64,000 nucleotides of DNA from an uncultured Litoreibacter sp. (GCA_938030665.1 CALHHY010000026.1:26834-90833); one strand, 5' to 3'; counted from the stretch's first letter, positions 29,018 through 37,835 are shown. Notes: generated by a model not told the origin, from the sequence alone. Numbers and translations: made by a program.

Positions 29018-29530
29018 ATGGCACAGATTTTTTCTTCCGAACGGCCTGCGCAGCGCCAGTCGGCAAATATGACGGCTCCCGCACAAGCGGGACCGGATGC
29101 GCCTGGACTGTCGGCACTTCAACGTAAGGCCGACGCCAGCGCCGTTACACAAAAGCTCAGCCAACTTCAGCAAGACAGCGTTCAGCGCATCGAAGAAGAC
29201 GAGATGTTGCAGGGGAAAAGCAAGAATCCGAATGGATTGCCCGCCGCGATGCAAGCGGGGATGGAACGGGCCTCAAGCACCGATCTCAGCGATGTTAGTG
29301 TTCACTACAACTCCGCCAAACCGGCGATGTTGCAGGCACATGCGTTTGCACAAGGCACTGACATTCATTTGGCGCCTGGTCAGGAACAGCATCTCGGGCA
29401 CGAAGCCTGGCACACCGTTCAGCAGAAAAAAGGCCGGGTAAAGCCCACGACTGAGGTGGCCGGCACACCAGTCAATGACAGCCCCAGCCTGGAACGCGAA
29501 GCCGATGTCATGGGTGCAAAGTTCAGCTAA
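29018..29530 (+). CDS. Stand-alone DUF4157 (eCIS-core-type) protein with HExxH
   Basis: The 170-residue protein starts at ATG 29018, just after an AGAGG site. The N-terminal 70 residues are Gln/Ala-rich and low-complexity. The DUF4157 domain follows: GLPAAMQAGMERAS near 80, VSVHYNSAKPAMLQAHAFAQGTDIHLAPG near 93-121, then HEAWHTVQQKKGRV near 127-140 and the distal READVMG. HEAWH is a zinc-type HExxH. This domain is found in proteins encoded near extracellular contractile injection systems and in polymorphic toxins, usually at the N-terminus of large proteins. Here it is the whole protein and no injection-system gene is in the window. Role unknown. Confidence 0.85.
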   Translation: MAQIFSSERPAQRQSANMTAPAQAGPDAPGLSALQRKADASAVTQKLSQLQQDSVQRIEEDEMLQGKSKNPNGLPAAMQAGMERASSTDLSDVSVHYNSAKPAMLQAHAFAQGTDIHLAPGQEQHLGHEAWHTVQQKKGRVKPTTEVAGTPVNDSPSLEREADVMGAKFS

Positions 29531-29569
29531 CCGAAAGCGGGCTCACCATGAGGTCACCCGCGTTCCGCG

Positions 29570-30220
29570 CTACGAGACCAGTAGATGCGACAAGTTCGAT
29601 AGCTGATTGCTGTCCCGGAACTTGGTTTTTCTGCTGACCTTGTTGCGGTGCGTCTCGACAGTTCGAACCGAAAGATCGAGCGATTGCGCAATTTCTTTGT
29701 TCGAGAAGCCCCGCACCGCCATCCGCATCACCTCGACCTCCCGCGATGAGAGGCCAAAGATGTTACCGGATTTCTGCACCAGCTGCCTTGCGCTCACCAA
29801 CCCGTGAACGAAATCGGCGGAAATATAGGTGTACCCAGCCAGCAGCGAATCAAACGCGGTTTGAATATCATGTATAGATGCTTGGCTCGACAAAAACCCA
29901 TGCGCTCCGACCGCCAAAGCCACCACAGCCAAGTCTGCATTATGGGATGAGGACAGCAACAGGATGCGGGTCTTGGGGCTATTTTCGTTGATGGCTGTTG
30001 GCAGGCAGATGGTATCGTCCGCTCGTGGCTCAAAGTCGGTTATGACAAGATCAGCCTCAGTTTCGATGCAGGCTGCCAAGATGCCTTCAGAGTTTACAGG
30101 TGCTTGATGAACAATAATATTTTCCCGCGTCTTGATAAGGCTCAAGACGGCGTCCGTGATGATCTGATGCTCTATTGCGATGACGACATGCAGGTCGCCT
30201 TCGGATACGAAGTGTTTCAT
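29570..30220 (-). CDS. NarL/LuxR-family response regulator with atypical receiver
   Basis: The 216-residue protein starts at ATG 30220 after GGGGAAAAG. It has an N-terminal receiver-like domain (about 10-130) and a LuxR-type HTH at about 150-200 (LSSREVEVMRMAVRGFSNKEIAQSLDLS then VRTVETHRNKV). The phospho-acceptor Asp may be in LVITDFEP. The acidic pocket near the N-terminus is only IEHQ, and the conserved receiver Lys is replaced in GFLSSQAS. It may work without phosphorylation. No histidine kinase is adjacent. A related regulator lies 335 bp upstream on the same strand. Targets are unknown; the adjacent DUF4157 and giant surface genes are natural candidates. Confidence 0.88.
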   Translation of the reverse strand: MKHFVSEGDLHVVIAIEHQIITDAVLSLIKTRENIIVHQAPVNSEGILAACIETEADLVITDFEPRADDTICLPTAINENSPKTRILLLSSSHNADLAVVALAVGAHGFLSSQASIHDIQTAFDSLLAGYTYISADFVHGLVSARQLVQKSGNIFGLSSREVEVMRMAVRGFSNKEIAQSLDLSVRTVETHRNKVSRKTKFRDSNQLSNLSHLLVS

Positions 30221-30555
30221 CTTTTCCCCAGCAAAATCCACGAGGTGGCTTTACACGTGACAAGATAGGTCACTCACGACAGCCAGTGAAGAAGAGAACC
30301 TTGGTTAACCATTTATTAATGAGATCGATTTTTCAGTTTCTGTTTTTTACTAGCAAATCTCAGTTTAAGGAGCGAAACAATGCCCGTAAAATTGGGGCTT
30401 TCTCCTTAGATCAGCGAATACCCGCGCGTAACGACAAAACAATTCGAGTCACATTACTGTGAAATCGAATCGATTTTTGCGTGTAGGACGAGAAAACCTC
30501 GCCCCATACTGATCCCTTGAAGAAGGATCGCGAAGTGCGTCACCTCTTTAAACCG
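30221..30555. other. 335-bp spacer between the two regulator genes
   Basis: This AT-rich stretch, with several T and A runs near 30310-30350, separates two same-direction regulator genes and presumably holds the promoter of the 29570-30220 gene. No small ORF, RNA gene or clear terminator was recognised. Confidence 0.6.
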
Positions 30556-31197
30556 TTAGTCATTATCGAGTATCTGCGCGAGCTCATCGGGGTTCCTGCA
30601 CGACGTCTTACGGTAAATTCTATTGCGGTGGGTTTCGACGGTACGCGGGCTGATATCCAACTTGGCCGCTACGTCTTTAATGCTCATCCCGTCGAGGGTC
30701 GCCTTTAGGATTTCAATCTCCCGGTGTGACAGGCCGAAATCATTCTCCGCCGGGGGGAGGTTGGATCGAGACTTCACGAACCCGCCCAAAAGCGCCGTCG
30801 GCAGATACGCGTACCCCCCAATTGCAGCCCGCACGGCATTTGCGAAATCATCTGCACGGGCCTGCTTGGGGATGAAAGCCAGCGCCCCGTGGGAGAGGGC
30901 GAAGACTGCATCTGACGTCTCGGCTTCAGCTGAAACGACGATGATCTTGATCGTTGGCATCATATCCAACAGCTTTTTCATCGTTTCCGCACCCGAGGGG
31001 CGTGTCAGGTGCAGATCCATGATAACCACATCAGGTGACTTATGCCGGCATCGCTTGAGCAGTGTGTAGCCGTCGGACACGTCGCTATCTATATCGGCGT
31101 CAAACTCTTCGCGCAGGGATGCCGCGATGCCTTCGCGGACCATGGCGTGCCCATCCGCCACCACAACTGAGACCTTCTTCTTTTCTGCTTGTGCCAT
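30556..31197 (-). CDS. NarL/LuxR-family response regulator
   Basis: The 213-residue protein starts at ATG 31197 preceded by GGGGAAC. The receiver domain (about 5-120) has VVVADGHAMVREGI at the acidic pocket, phospho-acceptor Asp in VVIMDLHL, Ser/Thr in IIVVSAEAE and the conserved Lys in AFIPKQA. The C-terminal HTH (LSHREIEILKATLDGMSIKD, then VETHRNRIYRKT) is of LuxR type. It resembles the 29570-30220 regulator in layout but keeps a more complete phosphorylation site. No kinase is adjacent, so it is an orphan regulator. The giant G8 gene starts 434 bp away in the opposite direction and could be controlled from the shared region. Confidence 0.92.
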   Translation of the reverse strand: MAQAEKKKVSVVVADGHAMVREGIAASLREEFDADIDSDVSDGYTLLKRCRHKSPDVVIMDLHLTRPSGAETMKKLLDMMPTIKIIVVSAEAETSDAVFALSHGALAFIPKQARADDFANAVRAAIGGYAYLPTALLGGFVKSRSNLPPAENDFGLSHREIEILKATLDGMSIKDVAAKLDISPRTVETHRNRIYRKTSCRNPDELAQILDND

Positions 31198-31630
31198 AGG
31201 TTCCCCAAATGCAACTGATCGCCTTCGCTTCGCCACCACGCGCCATATACTAGGCCATACTTAATGAAGGCAGAACTAATACGACGGAATCGACCATCCA
31301 GATCAACACCCCGTCAGAAGGACGTCTTGTGTTCGGACCGGGCGTCCCAATCACAGAATCACACTGATGTGTAAATACCCTAAAAATCCATTCCCTTGAG
31401 GATAATAGAACGTGATCGCCCGCTTGATGAAAACCCGGCAACAATCGATACCTGACACGTAGATTGACGCCATGCCTAACCCAAAAAATTAACTTATTTA
31501 TCCAATACTTAACGATCCCCCAACAATTTTATAGAAATCCTCGGCACCTGCCCCTATATCGGGTGTTGGGGGTTTGCAAAGCAATCGGAACAGATGTTTC
31601 GGCCTGCTAAACCTATTATGAGGTAAGTCA
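31198..31630. other. Divergent region between regulator and giant surface gene
   Basis: This 433-bp region holds promoters for the leftward regulator and rightward giant gene. It contains a perfect 9-bp inverted repeat, CCCCCAACA at 31517-31525 and TGTTGGGGG at 31564-31572, with a 38-nt spacer, 58 bp before the GTG start. The sequence is AT-rich between 31480 and 31560. No ORF was accepted here. Confidence 0.6.
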
Positions 31631-34600
31631 GTGACGAGTACGAATAACACCTCCTGCCCGGTGACGGGCCAGGCCACCTGTTTTTGCGGCACACTGTCCG
31701 AGCAGGACCGCAAGCCAGACAGCAATCAAGACGGGTTCGCGATCACAGTCGCGGTGGTCGACGCTGCTACCGACTATGACTTCGGCATCCTGACCACAGA
31801 CAGCCTTGTCGGCAAATCCGCTTTCGGCACCGACGGCATGAATATTCGTATAACGCCTGACGCGGGCGGTTCGGAAACCAGCGCGCTGTCCATTCGCCTT
31901 GAGCAGCTGGACACAGATGGCAATGTCATCGACACGATCGAGATCACTGACGGCGTCGCGCCGTTTTCGGTTCTTGGCGATAATGGCGGGGATTTCCTGC
32001 CTGGTGATCTGGACACGGGCGCTTACCGTCTGGTCGTTGAGGGGCTGGATGATCAGGGCGCGCCGCTTGGCACAGAGACGATGAGCTTCGAGGTTGTCGA
32101 GGACATCGCGGCCTTCCTGCCAGAGGCCCCCGCAAACGCAGAAACGCCCGCCGTAATGACCCGGTCTGACGTGGCTGAGGCGCGGGAGCTTCCCGTTCAG
32201 GCAAGCCACGCCGAACACCAGGCGGTCATGGATCTTGTGGCGTTGGAAGACGTGACCCATGTCGCCATCAATGACGGCAAATGGTTCGATGCCAGTACCT
32301 GGGCCAATGGCGAAGTCCCTGGCGATGGCGCAAAGGTTCTGATCCCGGACGATATCGACGTCATGTATAACGGCAGTTCGGACGCCGAGCTGTTCACGGT
32401 GCGTATCGACGGCAATCTGACATTCCGCGATTGGGCTGACACGAAGATGATGGTCGACACCATCGTGGTTACCGAAGAGGGTCGTCTTGAAGTCGGCCGC
32501 GAGGGTCGCGTCATCGATGATGGCGTCACCGCAGAGATCGTCTTCGTCAATAACGGTGATATCGACACCGGCTGGGACCCGATGCTGCTGTCGCGCGGCC
32601 TGATTTCCATGGGCGAGCTGAAGGTCCACGGCGAAGAAAAAGACACGTTCCTCAAGGTCGACACCGACCCGATGGCAGGCGACACGTCACTTTCGCTGGC
32701 CGAGATCCCAGAAGGATGGGAGGTCGGCGACACCATTGTGCTGACAGGCACGCATAAGCAGGGATGGGACCGCGATCAGCGTTGGGGTGCTGGCGACTAC
32801 AGCGACTACAGCGAAAGCGAAGACGAGGAGCTGGTGATTACCGGCATCAACGGCAACACGATCACCTTTGATCGCCCGTTGCAGCATAACCACGACACCC
32901 CGGCTGATGATCTGAAAGCCTATGTTTCCAACATGTCGCGCAGCGTCACGTTCCGCAGCGAAGACGGTGACGCAAGCGAGGTGCATCATCGCGGCCATAT
33001 CATGGTCATGCACAATGATGACGCCGATATCCGCTACGCCGCCCTTGATGATCTGGGACGGACAGATAAGTCGTTCACATCGGCACCGGCTACCAGTTTC
33101 GACGATATTGCCGCTGACTCCAATGTGCAGGGCCGCTATGCGCTTCACCTGCATCGCACCGGTGTGGATGATCTGGAAAACCCGGTTCAGGTTATCGGCA
33201 ATGCGGTAAACGGGTCGCCGGGATGGGGCATCGTTCAGCACTCTTCCAATGCAGTGTTTGCCCACAACGCGGTTTACGACGCCTTTGGCGCGGCTTTTGT
33301 TGCCGAAAACGGCGATGACTACGGTTCCTGGCTGGGTAATATCGCTATCGATTCAGTCGGTGCACACTGGGGCGTTCAGGCGTCTGAGCAAGCGGTAAGA
33401 GATAACGACCACGGTCGCGGCGGCGACGGGTTCTTCTTTGCGACCCGTACGGTGGAGTCGTCTGAAAACGTCGCGGCGAACACCACGCATGGCTTTACCT
33501 ATGTTTCGCGCAATGGTGGCCTGCCCGATGGCCGTTGGACGTCACCGACGAGCAATGTGCTTGAGCAACCTGAGCTTGCGAGAGGCGCTGCTTTCGTAGG
33601 TGTGATCACGCCACAACTGGCCGAGTTCCGGGACAACGAGTCTTTCGGCAACCAGGTGGCATTCCTTGTTGCGCGCTCGAACCCGTCAACCTTGCACGAC
33701 GCACGCAGCGTGATTGAAGATTTCACCGCCTGGGAAGTGTTTCGCGGCGTGAACGCGCGTTATTCGCCGCACTACACGGTCACAGATCTGCGCGTCATCG
33801 GCACCGATACGGAGCACACCAGTAGCCAAAATCCCGGCGGCATTGTTATCGAACGCAAAGCCTTCGATTGGACATTCAACCGCGCTGAGATCGAGAACTT
33901 CTCTGTTGGCGTCAATGTAAGCGCGCATGATGAAGGCTTCAGTACCGATAACCGCGTCGGCACGAACTTCGTCGATGTGAATTTCAAGAATGTGGATCAG
34001 GAGTATCTCGGCCTGACGGAAGAGGGTCACCGGGTCCTTGACGGATCGGACCTGGCGCCGGGGCGGCTTGCTGTGGATTACTACAATCTGGGCACGTTGA
34101 AACTGGGTGAGGACACAGATATCGACTTCCTGAAAGTGGATTCTATCGGCGTCGTCGGCCGTGTTTGGGAATTTGACGACACGCGACTGTTCTGGCAGGG
34201 TCGGGCGCAGAACCTGCTCCGCGACGAAGGATACTACACCGACCAGGATGGCCGTAAAATCCTGCTATTTGAAGATTTCGTCTCTGATCGCGCGACCGGC
34301 TTGCTTGAGAAAATCATTGTTCCGATTGTCATCGAGGCAACCGATGAAGAACTGGCCAGAGTAGGCGCAAAAGACAATGGCCTGATCGAGCTTGGCGGCC
34401 CTGCGCCGACCGCTGTCGGCGACAAGGTGCGGGTGGACCCCGATACCCCGACGCTGATCGACCTGACAGCCAATGATAGCGACGCCGATGGCGGCCGGGT
34501 CTGGGTCGACGGGTTCGAACACCCTGATCATGGTGAGATTTTCCTTACCGAAGACGGTTTGGTCCGCTACGTGCCAGACTACCGGTTCGAGGGCACAGAT

Positions 34601-37201
34601 AGCTTCAGCTACTGGCTGCGCGACGAGGAAGGTAACGTCTCCCGCGGGGAGGTGTCGATCCGCGTCGGCGCGGGGGACATCCCTGATCCCATCGTCCGCC
34701 CTTTCACCGACCCCGGCGACTTTGCCGATGCGTTGAACGAAAACCTGGCGCCCATTGCCATCCAGGATCGGAACTGGATTGCTTTGGGCGAAGAAACTAT
34801 CACCTATGATCTGGTCAGCAATGACCATGACCCCAATTTGGACGATGTGTTCTTGACGCTGTTCTATCGCGGCAAGGGGATCAGCGCGCTTGACGTCCGG
34901 CTGGACGCGGATGGGATTGTCACCGGTACAAACTCTGACCTGAGCCTGACCGGAGGGTTCGTCGCCTATCACTATCACATCTCCGACGGGCAAGGCGGTT
35001 TCGATGACGGTATCGCGCCGCTTTTCATTGATCGCAACAACTCTAGAGCCGACCCGAACAGCTCAACAATCGACCAAAAATTCGATTCTTCGTACGAACT
35101 ACCCGAGATCAACATCAACATCGTTGACGCCATCACCGGCGAAGTTTTGGGCCAGGTCAGTGACATGTCGAGCTTTGATTTGTCCGCCTTTAGCGACCGC
35201 GGCATCGCATTCACCGCAGACAGCCCCGATTATGACATCGGTTCGGTCACCTTCTATCTGGATGGTCAGGAATTGCGGCTCGACAATGACGGGCAATTCT
35301 CGTCAACGGCCGAAAGGGGCGACGGATTTGTCGGCACGAATATCGCTGCTGGCGCACATGAATTGCGTGTCGTAGCAACGGCTGCGGATAACGGCGAAGG
35401 ACATTTCCTTTTCGAGACCCGCGCCCGGTTTGAAGTTGAAGGCCGTCTGCCAACGTCGATCAATGCCTACATCCTGGACGCAGAAACTGATGAGATGGTT
35501 CAGTTTGCGTGGCAGGATCAGACGATTGACCTCGTAGATATCGGTGCTGAAGGTATTACCTTTGGCGCAAACCTCATCGGGGGCGCCGGCGGCTCCGTCG
35601 CGTTCTACCTCGACGACCAATTGCTAGGCGTCGACGACACCTGGCGCTTCAGCGCGTTCGGCGACAATGGCACCGATTACGAGGGACGCGAAATCGCGGC
35701 CGGGTCCTATGATCTGACGATCAAAGCCTACGAGGACGATGGCGCCCAAGGTGCGTTACTGGCTGAGCGGACCTATGACCTTGAAATCGTCGATAGCCGC
35801 CCAACACCCGCGCCGCAACCAACACCCGCGCCGCAACCAACACCTGCGCCAGAACCAACACCTGCGCCGACTGAACTGCTGATCAATGGCGGCTTGGAAG
35901 CAGATGTCGCGCCCGGGAAGTTCAAGTTCTCGGCCTCCGTTGACGGCTGGGTATCCAACTCCAGAGGGTTCGAAGTGCTCGGGGACGGTTTCCGGGGCGC
36001 CAACGCGGCGGAAGGCAACACCTTCATCGACCTTGACCGCGGCACTTTTGTCGATGCCATCCATCAGGATGTGCAGACCGAGGAAGGGCAGGAATATACG
36101 TTGACCTTCTCCGTGGCGCAGCGGGGAGACCGTAACGACTCGGTCGAGGTTTATTGGGCCGGGGAGCTGGTGGGAACGCTGACCCCCTCAGACGAAGAGT
36201 TTGAGACCTTTACGCTGACGGTGACCGGCACCGGTGGCGATGACAGGGTTGAATTCCGCGAACTGGCTTCTGAGAATGACTGGCTTGGTCCGGTGCTCGA
36301 CAATATCAGCCTCAAGGCGGGCGCGCCCGAACCCATCGTCATCCCGGAGCCTGAGCCCGAGCCTGCCCCGTCGCTGCTGGTAAATGGCGGCTTCGAGTAT
36401 GGTGTCGACGCCGGAAAATTCCGCACCCCATCTGAGCTCGAGGGCTGGGAATCCAGCAATGGCAGGTTCGAGATCGCGGGATCAGGGCTTGCCGGCGTGG
36501 AGGCTGCTGAGGGCGAGAACTTCCTTGACCTGGACCGTACGCGGGCGCTGGACAGCATCTATCAGGATGTCGAAACCGATGCCGGGCAACGGTACGAGCT
36601 GACCTTCTCTGCCGCGCAACGCGGCGACCTCAGCGAGTCGGTCGAGGTCTACTGGGACGGTCAGCTGGTTGACACGCTGACCCCGTCTGGCGGCACGTTC
36701 GAGGTCTTCACACTGGAAGTGACCGGCACAGGCGGCACTGATCGGCTTGAGTTCCGCGAACTGGCAGGCGAAAGCAACTGGCAAGGCCCATTGCTGGACG
36801 ATGTCCGCCTTACGGAGGTGGACCAGTACCGTGTGCTGGGGACCGCACAAAGCTATGACGAGGCGAAAGCCATGGCAGAATCTGCTGGCGGACACCTGCT
36901 GCGGATCGACGACGAGGAAGAGAATGACTTCATCACCGAGAACTTCTGGTCCAATGAAGCCATCTTCCTCGACGCCACGGATCTGGCCGAGGAAAGCGTC
37001 TGGCGGGACAGCGACGGCAACGAGTTGGTCTATACCAACTGGCTACAGGGTCAGCCCAATGACTCGCTTGGCGGTCAGGACTACGCCTATGTTGTCACGG
37101 CTGACGGCCTTTGGGCCGACGACCATCCAGACGCACCGTATGTCTTTGACGGGTCGGTCTGGACGGCTACTGAGGGCCTGGTGATCGCTGAGTTTGGCTA
37201 G
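31631..37201 (+). CDS. Giant G8-domain / beta-helix / C-type lectin surface protein
   Basis: This 1856-residue protein begins at a GTG after GAGGTAAG. Reading along it: a Cys-bearing N-terminus (TSCPVTGQATCFCG); a beta module at about 38-157; a G8-like domain at about 213-377 (WFDASTWANGEVPGDGAKVLIP start); a right-handed beta-helix-like region at about 380-790; two cadherin/Ig-like modules at about 930-1013 (LTANDSDADGG) and 1037-1134; two more copies of the N-terminal module at about 1158-1270 and 1275-1388; a PTPAPQ-repeat linker; two tandem lectin/DUF642-like modules at about 1415-1563 and 1580-1727; and a C-type lectin-like domain to the end (TNWLQGQPNDS). G8 plus beta-helix occurs in animal CEMIP/PKHD1-type proteins that bind or cut glycans. 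It has no signal peptide and no RTX tail. Likely an adhesin or glycan-active exoprotein. Confidence 0.82.
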   Translation: MTSTNNTSCPVTGQATCFCGTLSEQDRKPDSNQDGFAITVAVVDAATDYDFGILTTDSLVGKSAFGTDGMNIRITPDAGGSETSALSIRLEQLDTDGNVIDTIEITDGVAPFSVLGDNGGDFLPGDLDTGAYRLVVEGLDDQGAPLGTETMSFEVVEDIAAFLPEAPANAETPAVMTRSDVAEARELPVQASHAEHQAVMDLVALEDVTHVAINDGKWFDASTWANGEVPGDGAKVLIPDDIDVMYNGSSDAELFTVRIDGNLTFRDWADTKMMVDTIVVTEEGRLEVGREGRVIDDGVTAEIVFVNNGDIDTGWDPMLLSRGLISMGELKVHGEEKDTFLKVDTDPMAGDTSLSLAEIPEGWEVGDTIVLTGTHKQGWDRDQRWGAGDYSDYSESEDEELVITGINGNTITFDRPLQHNHDTPADDLKAYVSNMSRSVTFRSEDGDASEVHHRGHIMVMHNDDADIRYAALDDLGRTDKSFTSAPATSFDDIAADSNVQGRYALHLHRTGVDDLENPVQVIGNAVNGSPGWGIVQHSSNAVFAHNAVYDAFGAAFVAENGDDYGSWLGNIAIDSVGAHWGVQASEQAVRDNDHGRGGDGFFFATRTVESSENVAANTTHGFTYVSRNGGLPDGRWTSPTSNVLEQPELARGAAFVGVITPQLAEFRDNESFGNQVAFLVARSNPSTLHDARSVIEDFTAWEVFRGVNARYSPHYTVTDLRVIGTDTEHTSSQNPGGIVIERKAFDWTFNRAEIENFSVGVNVSAHDEGFSTDNRVGTNFVDVNFKNVDQEYLGLTEEGHRVLDGSDLAPGRLAVDYYNLGTLKLGEDTDIDFLKVDSIGVVGRVWEFDDTRLFWQGRAQNLLRDEGYYTDQDGRKILLFEDFVSDRATGLLEKIIVPIVIEATDEELARVGAKDNGLIELGGPAPTAVGDKVRVDPDTPTLIDLTANDSDADGGRVWVDGFEHPDHGEIFLTEDGLVRYVPDYRFEGTDSFSYWLRDEEGNVSRGEVSIRVGAGDIPDPIVRPFTDPGDFADALNENLAPIAIQDRNWIALGEETITYDLVSNDHDPNLDDVFLTLFYRGKGISALDVRLDADGIVTGTNSDLSLTGGFVAYHYHISDGQGGFDDGIAPLFIDRNNSRADPNSSTIDQKFDSSYELPEININIVDAITGEVLGQVSDMSSFDLSAFSDRGIAFTADSPDYDIGSVTFYLDGQELRLDNDGQFSSTAERGDGFVGTNIAAGAHELRVVATAADNGEGHFLFETRARFEVEGRLPTSINAYILDAETDEMVQFAWQDQTIDLVDIGAEGITFGANLIGGAGGSVAFYLDDQLLGVDDTWRFSAFGDNGTDYEGREIAAGSYDLTIKAYEDDGAQGALLAERTYDLEIVDSRPTPAPQPTPAPQPTPAPEPTPAPTELLINGGLEADVAPGKFKFSASVDGWVSNSRGFEVLGDGFRGANAAEGNTFIDLDRGTFVDAIHQDVQTEEGQEYTLTFSVAQRGDRNDSVEVYWAGELVGTLTPSDEEFETFTLTVTGTGGDDRVEFRELASENDWLGPVLDNISLKAGAPEPIVIPEPEPEPAPSLLVNGGFEYGVDAGKFRTPSELEGWESSNGRFEIAGSGLAGVEAAEGENFLDLDRTRALDSIYQDVETDAGQRYELTFSAAQRGDLSESVEVYWDGQLVDTLTPSGGTFEVFTLEVTGTGGTDRLEFRELAGESNWQGPLLDDVRLTEVDQYRVLGTAQSYDEAKAMAESAGGHLLRIDDEEENDFITENFWSNEAIFLDATDLAEESVWRDSDGNELVYTNWLQGQPNDSLGGQDYAYVVTADGLWADDHPDAPYVFDGSVWTATEGLVIAEFG

Positions 37202-37240
37202 GTTAGTCCAGCCACATCACCAGACGTAGCGATGCAAATC

Positions 37241-37274
37241 AGAGCCTCCCCATTCCCATGGGGAGGCTCTTTTG
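37241..37274 (+). terminator. Rho-independent terminator after the giant gene
   Basis: AGAGCCTCCCCAT at 37241-37253 pairs with ATGGGGAGGCTCT at 37258-37270 over 13 bp with a 4-nt loop, followed by TTTT. It lies 40 bp after the stop of the giant surface-protein gene. Confidence 0.93.
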
Positions 37275-37330
37275 TATTCAATTCCATCGGGTTCGTTGCT
37301 GAGGCGTGACGGGGTCGGGATGCGTCAAAC

Positions 37331-37359
37331 AAAAACAGGCCCCCTGAATAGGGGGCCTG
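37331..37359 (-). terminator. Rho-independent terminator of the dynamin/Roadblock operon
   Basis: CAGGCCCCCT at 37336-37345 pairs with AGGGGGCCTG at 37350-37359 over 10 bp with a 4-nt loop. On the leftward strand it is followed by TTTTT (37331-37335 read in reverse). It sits 28 bp beyond the Roadblock gene stop and defines the operon end. Confidence 0.93.
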
Positions 37360-37387
37360 CAAAATTACTCAACGATGGAGACGCAGT

Positions 37388-37744
37388 TTACAGCGCCAGG
37401 CCGCCTTCAACCTTCTTCACCTGAACCCGTGCCATGCCGAGGTTCGCAGTCTTCTTCTCCAGCGCAGTGTAGAGGAAGACGGATGGTGTGTCTGCCAGCG
37501 GGCGGATCAGGTGGAACTGGCTGCCCAGTGTAATCAGGATGTCGTCGATGCTTTCGTCGAGACCCAGCATTTTCATGGCGTTCATTTTCGCCTTCACAAC
37601 TTCAACGTTGGCCGCGCCAGCGGTTTCCAGATCGAAGTTTTCGCCGCCTTCAGAGGCCATCATGAGGCCGGTTTCGGTGTCAACGAGGCATGCGCCGATG
37701 AAGCCGGAGATGTCGTTCAGACCAGTGATGTCAGTAGTAGCCAT
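37388..37744 (-). CDS. Roadblock/LC7-domain protein (MglB-like)
   Basis: The core product is 118 residues from ATG 37744 after AAAAGGAAA. In-frame alternatives extend it: an ATG at 37843 overlapping the upstream GTPase stop, or 37924. The sequence fits the Roadblock/LC7 fold: strand-turn-strand IGACLVDTETGLMMASEGG, a central helix (VEVVKAKMNAMKMLG), the strands DDILITLGSQFHLIRPL and VFLYTALEK, and a final helix/strand. Such proteins dimerise and act as GTPase-activating or positioning partners, as MglB does for MglA. It is the last gene of the four-gene operon with two dynamin-type GTPases, followed by a strong terminator. The family call is structural; no enzyme motif exists in this fold. 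Confidence 0.78.
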   Translation of the reverse strand: MATTDITGLNDISGFIGACLVDTETGLMMASEGGENFDLETAGAANVEVVKAKMNAMKMLGLDESIDDILITLGSQFHLIRPLADTPSVFLYTALEKKTANLGMARVQVKKVEGGLAL

Positions 37745-37835
37745 TGTCGTTTCCTTTTCGGTGTTTTCGGTAGAGTTGGTATGGGTGACCTCGCCAAAAT
37801 CGGTCTGGTCGGGGTCGTCGTTGGTGATCACATCT

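Noticed and set aside
35803..35870. Short tandem DNA repeat
   Set aside because: It encodes the PTPAPQ linker of the giant protein, so it is a coding repeat and not a separate element.
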